This document shows, one piece after another, positions 1-13,000 of a stretch of 64,000 bases of DNA. The DNA comes from Aplidium turbinatum. Lineage: Eukaryota; Chordata; Ascidiacea; Aplousobranchia; Polyclinidae. How positions within the stretch are numbered: the stretch's first letter is position 1; the number at the start of each line of letters is the position of its first letter. The DNA lies in contig OU964934.1 of the NCBI GenBank assembly GCA_918807975.1, positions 18,414,001 to 18,478,000 of the forward strand, read 5' to 3'. A program made the translations under genes and the position numbers. A model generated the notes under the pieces. It ran no database searches. It was not told the DNA's origin and worked only from the letters and a program-made list of their open reading frames with translations.

Positions 1-659
1 GCCGAAACGAAAATGTTTGTAATTTTTAGTTTATTTTTATGTTATTATGTTAAATGGCGTCTGGTTGTTCGGTTTTATTTGTCTATGGTTAAAAAAATCA
101 CCTAAAATGTATGATCTTACAACATACATGACAGTGCTGAAAACCATGGTTACCGCCTAACTACTGACAAACAACATGTGCCCGAGCAAAGCTAATTAAA
201 AGTCGTAGCTGTATGATTTAATCATTGGTCCAGTCTAATCTTAGCCCATTCATTTTAATCAATTAATATTTAAGTATTTTTAATCATCAGAAAGCAAATT
301 CCTGCCCTCCCATGATTTGTGCCATGAAATCTTTCTGTACCCTGATCTGCTATTCAAGTTTCTCTTTCATATTGACTTTGTTCATGTTGTGATTGAGTTT
401 GTAACAAAAAGATACAAATCTACCAGCAGCGATGTTATTGTTAAATATTTATTAAATATACTTGTTCAGTTTAATTAGTTTATCTACATGTAACCTCGCA
501 TTTGTGTAAATTGTGTTCTTATCCTATCTGATTCATTGTATGCGCTCATGTTTTGCAAGCTGGTCTTGATTCAATTTCTTACGAAACCTCATGATTCATT
601 TCGATTTCGAAGCTACTGTTCAATCATGCTGTTTATTGATTCAGCTAATGTAATATTTG
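1..659. other. Left-edge non-coding stretch, no gene seen
   Basis: AT-rich sequence downstream of the WDSUB1-like gene. I searched the minus strand for U-box hallmarks (CPI and DPV type motifs) and found none, and there is no convincing exon on either strand. Confidence 0.5.
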
Positions 660-842
660 AAATGTCTGACGCTGCAATGTATGAAGCCTGATGTCAGGCA
701 GCACTATGACTGGTTAACCGCAAGGTTGTTCGGTGCTGCCAGACCTTTCTATTGCTATATTTTGATTTTTATGTATATAATTGTGTTTCTTTTTCTCGGC
801 TCGTATTAGAAAGGCAAATAAAACAAACATTTCTCTCTCTCT
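660..842 (+). repeat. Possible LINE-type 3' end with TCTC tail
   Basis: A T-rich 3'-UTR-like segment ends in a polyadenylation-like stretch (GGCAAATAAAACAAAC) directly followed by a (TC)n run. The ends at about 30476-30530 (CAAATAAAACAACTC plus TC-rich run) look similar. Non-LTR elements often end in short tandem repeats. No coding part remains, so the family is unknown. Confidence 0.35.
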
Positions 843-1024
843 ATTGATCCATGTGGACCGAGATTAGAAATAATCGCAGCCCTAGAGATTGCAAATTAAA
901 ACTTCAAATCAATAAGGTATATTTCCCTGTAGAACAGCCAAGCTAACTTTCACTTTAATTGACTTGGAGTTATTTTAAGCAAAAGAATAGACAATAGAAA
1001 GAATGTGAAGTCGCGAACAAAAAT

Positions 1025-4000
1025 TCAACGTAAAACAAACTCACGGTCTATCATGGCAGGGCGTTTATCGGTAATCTTCACTGACGTCTTCACAATTTTC
1101 TGCCAGCCTTGTCCCTGTGCACCTGAAACGGCAGTAATTAATATTGTTATGTTGAAGAGTTTTTCAACAGTTAATTTCGGTCAGTATGACTTGACAAATT
1201 AAGTTAGAGCATGAATGCAATGCAAATATTGATCTACTCTTTTCCAATATATCTTGCAGTTAATCTGCAGAAGCTGAAGTCATCACGTAAAATCCGCTTT
1301 CTCAAGGCAGCTGTCTCAGAAAACCAAAATCTACTTCTAGATTTACACAACAGTAGAGAAAGCATGTCCCTAATAAATCTTATGATCAAAATGATAAAAA
1401 TCGGTAATGTAAAAGACTTTCAGTTTGTCCGCCCCCTTAGCTCAGTGGTAAAGCGCTCGACTCATGATCACGCGACGCTGGTTCGACTCTCGGGGTGTGC
1501 GCTTGAGCAACGCATTTCAGGACTGCTCTCCATTCAGTGGCTCCTAGTGAATGGAATAATTCCCTGCCAACAACACTTCAACAATTAAAAAACTTCACTC
1601 TGCCAATCTCGGTAACCGGCCCTGCGTCAAGAGCCTCTACAAGTATGCGAATCTACCAGAAATAACCTCAAGGTTTTGTCAGTCCGAGGATAAAGATTCA
1701 AAACCAGCCAACCAGCCAGTATAGAGCTGATGAATAAACAAAAAATAGCGAACCTTTTTCAGCAAGCTTGACGCATCAGGAAAGTAATAACCCAAACAGA
1801 AAGTGAGCCGTATTTTCATCTGCAGACGTTGAATCAATGTATAAAACGGCTGATTTGTTGTCCAGGAAGATTTGCATGAATGACGTAAGCGATAATGACG
1901 TCAACAATTTGTTATATTGCAGTCACCGTAGTTACCTTCAGGTGATGTCAGGTTGCTCTTGGCAACCAACTGGGCCTTGTTTGTATCCTGAAGGACTTTG
2001 ATGGCCCGCAGTATCTTGTTGCGGTGACCCAGTGGAGCTGGAAGTAATACGAAAGGACCACTTTAGTTGGACGTTCAAAGTATAAAAGTGTTTTACAAAT
2101 AACGAAGCGGCATAATGATAAGATGGGTGGTTTTCAACCTCTTCCACACTACGACTCATGTTAGAAACATGACGCAACAAAAAATTCTTAAAAATCTTCG
2201 TTTATAAGTTTCCAATCAGACATAATGCATAATGTGAACCGAATTTACCTTGACCACAGCACGTGGATCGGCCACCCTCGGTAACAGGGACGCCACAGGA
2301 TTAAAACTGGACATAAAATACCAAGGAATCCACAAAACTTACCGACACCGAGATCGCGTTGCAATACTTCTGATGTGAGGCTTGATAGTTCCGCTCCATC
2401 GATTGCGTTCTCTCTGAAGCTCATGGCATATTGACCTAGTTTGACCTGATCAGTCAACCATGACAGCACCACGTCACATGACCACTTTTCAAACGCCACA
2501 ATCGCTGCAAGCAAAATAACATCAGCCACTAATTAATTTTGTAATTGTTCACTCAGTACATTCTCAGCTAGAAAGTTGTTATTTACATTATTTTAACGTC
2601 TATCGCCGTTGAAACAATATAAAGGTATCTTTTGTTGACTGAGTGCGCACAATACCATATATTTTTGTCCGCTGCACGAGTGCACGTTTCATTTTGCGCA
2701 ATCAGCGTAATGGACGTAAAAAAGTATCAGCTGCAACATACGTCAGTGCAACGAAAAGTCGGTGAGTCCTAGCTTTGAAACAAGTCTAAAGCTAGACAAC
2801 AAACCAATCATTTTTTATATTGATTCAACGTCTGCAGACTGGGTAGCCACTGTAACACGTCACGAAACCAAGCCGAATGCTGATCACAAACAAAACTGCA
2901 AAGTAAATGAGCCACTACACAACATATTAGAGCAACCCCGCCACAGGGGGGGGGGGGGGGGTATGATCGACTAAACACGCTGACATTGAATGAGGAGACC
3001 CTAGGTCTAAGACTCTAAGAGTATAACACTAAAACAAGTTGCCATTTTTCATCGATGTAATGTTTAGTAACGAAGAAGTGACGTAGAGAAATTTGTAAGC
3101 TGGACACCATCTTGAAATTAAGAAGTTTTGGAAATCAAAACAAAAACAAATAAAACAGTTTAGCATGAAACAAGTACAAGGTTTATCAGAAGAGAAAGCA
3201 AGATAATAAATTTTTGTACAACACGGTATGTTGTTTTTACCGATTCGTGATAGGTTATACAGTAACAATAGGTCTAAACGACTGCAACTGACATGTCGTA
3301 TCCTAGACAGCAATTCAATCGTTTTTGTCTGGGATGTGCTTAGTTATAAAAAATAACATCTATCAACCTTACTTTCTTCTGGTGGGACGTCGTCTATTGA
3401 CAACTTGTTGACGTCCAAAGTCATGGTCTGAACAAAAGAGGAGGTTGAAGGTTGCTTCAACAAACCACTACATCTCATTAATCTCAACTAAGCGCAGTGA
3501 CACTACATGGTGGCGGTTTGTGAGCGATCTGTCTAACGACACTCAAGGTATTTTGGTTCGGGGCAGAAGGACAGAGGTTTTCCATTATTATGGATATTCA
3601 GCTCACGATCAGCTTCCCGATTATGGAGGTGGAAAGCTGCTGCTGTAATTTTGTTTTCGCTGAGTTTCAGTCGCCAGTTCTGAAGATAAGCTGAAGAAGT
3701 CTTCATGCATTCGGAATAGAACTAAATCGTTAATAACCCGTTACCTCAATTCTTGTCTCTGATATCTTGTTGATGAACTGGTCTGAAGTCAAACCTGAAA
3801 TGTATGTGCCATGACAATGATAACACATTGACTATAAACAGTAACTAGCAACCATGTTTTAAAGTTAATCCCAATCAAAAGACGTAGAAGAACATAGGAC
3901 TACATAGGTTTATGGCTGGCGCTGGCGAGGTAAAGCTAGAGGCTAATATCTAGCTCTTGCATGAAGCTGATTGAAACCTTGGCTGTGGAGTCTGAGGGAT

Positions 4001-7000
4001 TTTGGCGTAGTCGGAGTTGTTGAATAAAAAAAAGGACGACTCCAACTTGATATAAAACGACGAGTAATAAAATTCTGACATTGACATTTGCGAAATAAAA
4101 TTTTCGTTTTCAAAATATTGTTACTTGTTCAAGATTCGTATTGCGCTATAAATCTTTTCTAGGAAATAGAAGTGTTTGTTTTGTCAGATTTTGTGAGTCG
4201 CCGTTTCAATTTCGATCACAGCTTAAGTGAAATTAAATTAAAAAAAAAGAAAATGAACAAAAACTTTAGAAATCTGGCAACACCGAAGCCACAGTCCGCC
4301 AGTTATAACCAGAGGAGTCGGAGTCGTACATTTTTTGCCAAACTTTACACAGGGTTAATCTCTAAGTGGTCAAAACAGGTTTTGACCACTAAGCGGTTTA
4401 AACCGGTCAAAACCCAGAAAAATATTTGTATGTAGTGAAAGGTCGGCTACCTGGGCTATGGGCTATTGAGGAAATATAAAAGCAGTTGTGAGTTATGACC
4501 ATTTTGATATGCAGGCGTCGAAATAGCTGGCGGCCATGGCCGCCTGAACTTTCATTAATGGCCGCCAATATCGACCTGTCAAGCAAAATTTGATGGTAAA
4601 TGTTTTTCATAAAAAAAAATTGTTGGAATTAATTCTTGTACTTCAGTTGGCTGTGCAAATTGCTCATCGTTCTACCCAGCATTTTTTGGTTCATCAGAAA
4701 CTTAGGTATTTTTAGAATTTGAATTTTCTCAATAATTAAAATACCCGTATTTTACGGACCATAAGGCGCAATTTAAATCCTTTTTTTCCCCTTATAAATT
4801 GATTGTGCGCCTTATAAGCCGGTGCGCCTTCTGTATGGATCAAGTAGTGCTTTATTGCCTACACTCAAAACCAGTACCGATACTATTCTTATATAAATAA
4901 ACCACCGTCTTACACAATAAACTACGGTAAAAGCAACTAGAAACTGTGATATTCACTAGGCCCATTTTTTCTTTTTGCTAATTGTACTATTGTGACTTGC
5001 TTACATTAATTACGCATTTTTGTTTAATGAGCTTTATACGGTAACCCATACTCCTTAAAATACGTTGCGTTCTATAGCCCTGTGCGCCTTATGTCTGAAC
5101 AAAAAACTAATCAAAGCAATTTATTAACATTGACATTAGTGTATGAATCAACTTGATTCATACACTAAAGGGGTTTTGACCAGTAATAGGTGGTCAAAAC
5201 TGCCCGGTTTAAGCCAGGTTTAAACCGCCCGGGTTTAAACCGATCAACCCTGACTTTACAGTTGTGATTGAAACATTATGAGAGATGAGAAGGTAGCTAC
5301 CTGGATGCCCGTCTTCGCTTTGGTCCATCTTCCAAACAATCACCTTTTTATCATAAGATGTTGATGCCAGATAGTTATCGGATGAATATGCTACGCAAGT
5401 GACTATTGTGTTGTGGCCATCTAGAACCAACTGCTGCTCCTTGGATAACTTAAATGTGGTAAAATACTGTATGAGTTGTTGTTAGTTAAAAAGTGCATTT
5501 ACTAAAATAAAACAGTCAAGGCAATCATACAAATTTAAACAAAAAAACTAACCCAATATTAATAAAATACAAAAATAATGAAAAAGGCAAAATAACGCAA
5601 GAAAACAACTGCACGCCCAGCAAGCTATAGTATATAATTAATAAAATAGCTGCATTTCAACTTTTGTCTGCGAAGCACAATGCCGTCCAACAAATATAAA
5701 ATAGTACAATCACTGTTGGCACCAAACATTTCCTTCAAGTGAACGCCGCTGTCACCTTTGATGGTAAACCTGCAGTAAGCTCAAACTACAGCGAATGCAA
5801 TCAAGATTCAAATCTCAAAGGCTCAATCAATTTCAGGAGAACATCGCACAGAAGTACAACAACTTTATTACTTCTGTCTCGTAATCTCCGTTGGCGCAAC
5901 AAAACCGCTATACTACGTCAGTGTTGCAGAAAATATGAGCAAGTGAAAGTTACAATTGGATTTATTATAATAAATGGGGATTGGGAATGAGCAGACAGCG
6001 TGGAAGCGTTTTACTCGGAAACATTGATTTCTTGGGCGTTCATCTCAGCTAGCCACGATATTTGTAGGGTGGAATCAATACATGACAAAGCTAAAACAAA
6101 CATCACTCTTTGAGGTACCGTATACAAAAGTGAGGTTTCGAAATTCAAACTTCATTACTGGAGCACTTTTGCGCAGTTTGTGGATTTGCGGTAAGCAAAA
6201 AAACTTCAAAAACGATGAAAACTTTTAAAAACTTAAACTTTTTTATAGCATTCCCGCATAATCGTCTAAACCAGAACCAGTTAATTTTGCAACATGCTTC
6301 ATAGCATCAATGCGGCAATGAAAACACCAGACAAAATTCCCATCAAGCTAATTTACATAAAAATGAAATGAATTTGTCGCTAAATTGTATTGACTGGTTT
6401 TTCGTCAGACAGTGGCATAAACTATACAATCTTTTCGAATCGGCTTAGACATTTTCTAAAGATTCGCGAACATCATAAAGTGAAGTGCAAGCAAGCAGAA
6501 ACACTCTTTACCAAAATTATGACACCAAGTAGATGTTCAAAATTTCGCTGAAATTTAACTTTCGACGTCAGGGAGCAGTAATCATATCCACAAACACAGA
6601 TCAGCTATAGATAGCATCCATTATAGGAGGTTGCAAAAGCTATGCTGCAAATAAAATCTAAGTTTGTAAACTACAGTACCGGTAGTTGCCTGTAGTTCAA
6701 ATATTGGAACAAAACATCTCTAGATCTTTTTCCTTTGATGACAATGTACGTCATATCAAGTTGAAAACAAGGGTTTGCTGTAACAATGGCTTCAAGTAAT
6801 GGTGATAAAACTTACGGTATCCCATATGATGATGGTCTTGTCAAACGAACTTGACGCAAGTGTCTTCCCGTCAGGAGAGAAGCAACAGAAGCTGACAGGA
6901 CCATGATGGCCGGAGAGCTCTTGGAACGATTGCAAAGAGCGACCTTGCAAATATAGACCGTGCTACAAACCCCTTAACATTTCAGGTAACAAAATCCATT

Positions 7001-10000
7001 TTTTTGCATGGATTCAATGTTTACAGACGTAAAAGCAATGTAAAAACTACTGATTTTGCAAGCTGGGACAAGGCAGACTACACTGACGTGGTAAGCTTGA
7101 TCAAACAGGCAGGGGACCAAAGGTTAACTGTCAAAGGGCTTTAAAACTTATAAGTTGTAAAATCACTGGTGACAGTTCTCATTTAATTCTTTAAAGAAGT
7201 CAGTCGGGTCTCATTCACGAACAGTAATATATCGAGCAACAATCTGTGGGAGTTGAGCTTATTTTTCACCAGAAGAATGTCACTTGGTTGTTATGTGCTG
7301 CTGTGTTAAGTTTAAACAAGTAAGTTCTATAGGTAGACAATGATTTAATTTAATACAATTAATGATTATATTTATCAATGCACTAGCAAACAAGATCATT
7401 TGAACTTATACTGTATTTTCAAACACTCACTTTTGTTACTGAAAATCCATAACTTAATCTTGTTGTCCTGTCCGCACGAAGCCATCAAAAAACAACGATC
7501 CGGGTCGTCTGCTGTAATCAATGTATACACCAGTTATGTTCTTTGGGGATCGCAAATGGGTGAGAAGTTAATTTATCTTCCATTATTTCATTGCTAAAAA
7601 ACTATTTTTGAACATCGCTGGAGCTATAGATTGAACAAGTCGTTCACAGGTACTCTACTTGTGCTGTGGAAGGTCGGTGAAAACTTGATGCACGTGACAC
7701 CGCAGGATGATATTCCTTCGTCGTGAGCTTGTGTTTGCATCGTGGCCTAAATATACAACTGTGGGATTAAAAAGCTACTTGATAACTTGCATATAACCTG
7801 TAACTTCAGAAACTTGCATTGTTATCACCACAGGTAGCAGGAAAGCCAACTGTTTTTCAGAAGATTACCGTTATAAATAAGGACTAATGTACTAGCCGAA
7901 TGTGAAGGGGCGTTCTTCCAGGCTATCAGCACAAGGCTGAGCACTCACCAGTACAGCGAGCAGTTGCGATTCGCTAACCATAACGGTGACGTGTACCGGC
8001 GGTCGAATACCTTGTGGCAAGAATACAGTGCGATACTGATGAGCCCAGCTTCATGGGCAAAACACGTGTCCATCGCTGTCAATTCTTGCTACAAATCGGC
8101 TGCCGAGAAACGTACCTACTAGCTGAATATTTTTTTTCCTTAATAATGCTTGGATAATTGGATATACTGGAAAGTAGCCTAGTTAAAACAAAAAGTAAAA
8201 CAAATTATTGGCTGTGTTATGGTTTCACACAAATTTCAATGTTTTTTTAAAGTTTTAGTTACTTGAATATGAAGTATATTAAGCGTAAGCCAACTAATTG
8301 TCATCAGCTCAGCCACAAGTGGCTGCTTGACTCAAAAACCATCATGATAATTCAGTAGCTTTTCCTTATTATTTGCTTGTAAAATGTAGTGCGCTTGTAA
8401 GACTTTGTTTGAAAAGTTTGATTTGCTATTGGGTGCTGTGAACTTTTGTCATTGTGTTCTTACAGTTAGCAACAACGAGACTCACGATCCAATGTAAAGC
8501 GAGTTAGAGTTGGAGGGATCGTATTAGAGAATTGCTGTTATAAAAATTTTAGTATGGTACAATCCATACCATGAAATAACTCTCCATTTCTTGTGAGTGT
8601 TGTTTCGTTTTGAAAATCTCTTATTGTTAAATCATGGAAAAATGCCTGAACCTACCTGCATGGTTAGGATATCCCACACCCGAATATCTCCCAATCCTGA
8701 CCCAGTAACCAAGTAATGATCACACGGGGTGAATGCCGCAGCATAGACATTTCCTTCCGGATGTCCAGAAATTTCTCTGTTAATTCAAAGCAAAAAAATT
8801 ATACAACCGAAAACAAATCACTTTTTAATGATAGCAAACTAAATACCATACCAGCATACATTATGCTTAGTTGGACACTCACTCAAGACAATTTCAACAA
8901 TAAAAGTGTACCATAGTTGATGTTGATTATGCGACCCTTCATGGCATGAATAAACTATTTACCGGACTTGCTAAGCAAGTTGGTAAGTTCCAAAGAAAAA
9001 TCCATACAATTCAAAAGGTGAAAGCAGGAAAAAAAAATTCATACAGTGCATGAGTGCATGTTACCCTTATTATTAAGTTTTTATACCAAACGTAGCTGTG
9101 GACAAAACCTACAATCCCAAAAGATGTTGTGGAAAACCAGTAATTATTTCACTTTTTGTTACTTGTGCTACCTGCATATCAACTGATAAATACTTAAAAA
9201 TTCCACAAAAAAGAAATCCTCACTTGATCAACTTTTTGCTTATGATATCCCATAATGCAATGGAGCCATCTGCTGAGCCAGTCACAAGATATAAGGAATT
9301 GTTAGAAAAGGCACAAACTTGTGCCGTATTTGTGTCAGAATGGCGAAAGACACCAAAACTCTACAATTAATAAAGTTCAAATTCATTTTTTATGTAATTT
9401 AACAAAACTTTTCATGAACAATAAAATATATATTATACCTAAAGCAAGCAATCCACTCGTTTTTCTTCTGTTGAAGTTGTTGCTACAACCTTACAGTCTG
9501 ATGCAATGCACAAATACGGTACAGCAAATGCAATGCAGTCAATGCATAAATCCATTACGATTTGTGTTGGCAAGTATCATAAATGTAAATAGTGGACACA
9601 AGTAGGCTTGATCAAGTATTTAAACCATTCCTAAACAATCAAGATACAATAATCTAAAGAAATGTAAATAAAAATATGATATATTTTATTGATGAAATAT
9701 ATACCGTATTGAATAATAAACATGTAAAAAGTGCAACAGACCTTTGCTTCATTTTCTGACAATTGAAACAAATGAGCTTTCCCATCGCTACATGCAGATG
9801 CAAGGTAGGTTTCAGAGTTATCAAAAGCAACAAAATTCAATCCATATTTAAAAGTTTTAATGGGAGAATATGAAAGTTCTTGAAATGTTACAGCAGAGTA
9901 TACTCGAATAGTTTTATCACCTGAAAATAGACAGAAATATTGTTTGCAAATGAGTTATGATCTTCTTATTATTCTAATTTATTTTTTGTAAAATATTATT

Positions 10001-13000
10001 AAAAAAAAAAAAATGTTCTAAAAGATGGGTCCACGTCTTTTAGGTGCAGACAGTTAATTGCCTGCTAATTAGGTGCCCAGTGCGCAAACTATGGCATTAA
10101 GATATTTAGGTTTGGCGCACTGTGGCACCCGTCATTTAGGTGTTATTTGGTGTGTCAAATTACACTCATAATCATTTATCAGAAATGCTTGATTATGTAA
10201 AAGTTCTTCCCCCTGTGTTACAAAGTGAATTTCAGTTTGGAACATATCAGTATAAAGTGCCTGACTGTGCAAGTACAGCCAAGAACCTACTTGCAAGCTC
10301 TTTTGTTTGAACAGGTGTTATTTAATTCGTTTTTATTTTGCTTCAAAAATCATTTGCATCCACCTAATTGGCAGGCACCAAACTGTCCACACCTAAAAGA
10401 CATGCTCCATAAATGATCTATAAACACTTGAGCAAAAATAGAAGCTCAAACAAAGAATAATCATACTCATAGGCACCGACTTTTATTTTTGCACGAGGTG
10501 GCAGATAGCACAATATGGCAACCTAAAAACTTAAGCCAAGGGAATTCGCTTTCCCACGATTTTTGATAGCTTCTCCCTTCAACAGCGATTATCCTGCCCG
10601 TGCTCGGTTCTTCCACCTCCTTGATCATGCTAACGCCTTTTGGCAGTGGCACACTTTCGTTTCGTTCAGGTGTTTGGTCACTTTCATGCTGGCTGAAATC
10701 CTGACTAGACCCTACAAAAAATGACTCAATGGAGGGCTGCAATTTTGAACGCTTTTTCGGTGGCATCTTTATTTGTTTTTTCATATCTTTATCCTGCATT
10801 GCGGGAAAGCGGACATGAGCGCTATGCATCAGTGTGCACCTTCCAACATACACCTGACCCACGCTGCAGCCGACGACAATGTCTGTTTCCGCTTGTCTAC
10901 TGCTACTCTACTTATGACTTAAATTTGGTACTACCCATTACTCGAAATCGGTCACTGGGTAGAGGCAATTATCGTAAAGTTTCTTGCCCAGAGAAACAAC
11001 AGCAAGTGCGGGTGGCTGGAGTCAAACCTGCAGGCTCTCGACTGCGAGCCCAACGCGCTAACCACTCGGCCACTGCTGCCGACAAGCTGAATAAAACTGG
11101 AATGTCGGCGAAAACTTTTACTGGACTTTTCGTAATTTTTTCTATGATGTAACAAGCAACTCCTAGGTCAGACCAATAAATTCCCGCCTCAAACGTTTAC
11201 TGGACGACTTTTCGTAATTTTTTCTATGATGCAACAAGCAACTCCTATGTCAGACCAATAAATTCCCGCCTCAGACTTTTACAGGACGACTTTTCGTAAT
11301 CTTTTCTATGATGTAACAAGCAACTCCTATGTCGGGCCAATAAATTCCCGTCTCACAGTTTGTCACGCATTGACACGCAATATTACTGCATGAAGTAGAT
11401 AACAAAGTAGAAATTAAAGCATGAAGTAGATGACAGTACACTCCAATTAAAATCGGAAAGTAATTCAAAATGCAAAATCTTGAGTAATTGAAAAAGGTTG
11501 CCTTTATTATTGTGAATTGGCAGGGGGTGTAGCTTTCCTCGAATAGAATCATGTAAACGTGTAAATTTGCAGAACGTTAAAACTGCTACTTTACTAAGTG
11601 CACTTTTTAAATGAAACTCAAAAAGTTTCGAAAATTGCATTTTTTTAATGAAATTTGAAAATATATATTTATTTATTCATTTAGGGGGTGGAGCTATCAA
11701 TCAGCGAGATAATTTTATTTCCAAGTATTTTATAGCTGTCGTAATTTATAGCGATATTATAAGCAGTTTAAAATTTTTCAAAAAAATTTTTTGAGGGTGG
11801 CAATGGAAAGATCGTATTTTATTGATTAATAAATCCCATTGCAAACCTAACAAATGTAACAATGACTTATGACAAATAACAAATAAAACGATCGCAACAA
11901 CAACAAGGAAAAAACTCGTAGCCACGCGTTGCGTAATCTTCACGTAGCTTGTACGCAAGTATCATGCTTGTAACAAAAACAGTAATTTTCTTCGCAATAC
12001 TGTATTGGTTCACCTCTTGATTTACGTTGACTTGAAGCGAAAACCAATGATCAAAAAAAGATTGAAACGTCCGTTCAAATAACATTTATTTGCAGTAAGT
12101 AGTGTAACCTAAAATTTCACAATAGTATGATCACTGCCACCCCGTAAGTCGGCGCCAGTGACCATACTACTGTGAAATTTTCAAACTCGATGCACATTTG
12201 ATGAAACTGTATTTTTAGATCTCAAACGCAAACAAGATTACACTGCACACTTCAGTTGATTTTGACCTAAACTTTGAAAATAATAATATAAACTAGATTT
12301 AGTCTACATACTACTGGGTGATGGCTATGCCTCGTCTTCGAGGATGCTGGATTGCTGGTCTAAGCAATAAAAAATAAAAACCCACTAAGGATGAGTTCTT
12401 GCATGATTAATCCTGGCTTTAAAAGTTGGGTTACAATTGGGACATTTAAGATCCTTTGGGAGAACTGGTTGTGGGTGTAATTGTCATTCTTTTCTTCTGC
12501 TCTTCTTAAACATGGCAACACTTTCATAAGTGGGAGACCTCCAAGCAGCCTATCCTCTGCGGTTTCCTCCCAGTTTGTGTAACTGATATTGCACTTTTTA
12601 AGATTACTCTTGATTAATTTTTATACCGCTTCTTTTGTCCACCTACCGGTACGGTACCGAACGCTTACCTTTAGCCAATTCTGAGTAAAACATTTGCTTA
12701 GGAAGACGCTGATCTGGCAACTAAAGAGGGTACTACAGTGCTCAAGATAGAATCTTGTTATTTTCAAACATAGCCTAAGCTACAATGCATTGTAAGATTA
12801 AGGTATCAAAGAAAAACTACATGCACAAAGCACAATGCTAACTAATGCACACTACGCAATGTGTGAAAATATTCAAAAGAAACTTCATAGAAGCATATCT
12901 CTATTTGTTTATTCAATAAATCCATAACCACAACCATTTGAAACACACTCTATGTTGGTCAGTCTGAGCTAGTTCAGTTTATTTTGTTCTGTTGGCAAAT

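Noticed and set aside
1-1000. U-box exon for the WDSUB1-like gene
   Set aside because: No U-box motif found on the minus strand of this stretch; absence is reported as a finding instead.
1440-1510. tRNA genes at the SINE heads (also 20199-20270, 49333-49445, 10950-11090, 47107-47230)
   Set aside because: A and B boxes are present, but each is joined to a repeated SINE body and anticodon stems are degenerate.
2946-2961. 16-G run (and C runs at 32330-32344, 33371-33387) as G-quadruplex regulators
   Set aside because: Single homopolymer runs are common slippage products and two of them lie in transposons; there is no four-tract pattern.
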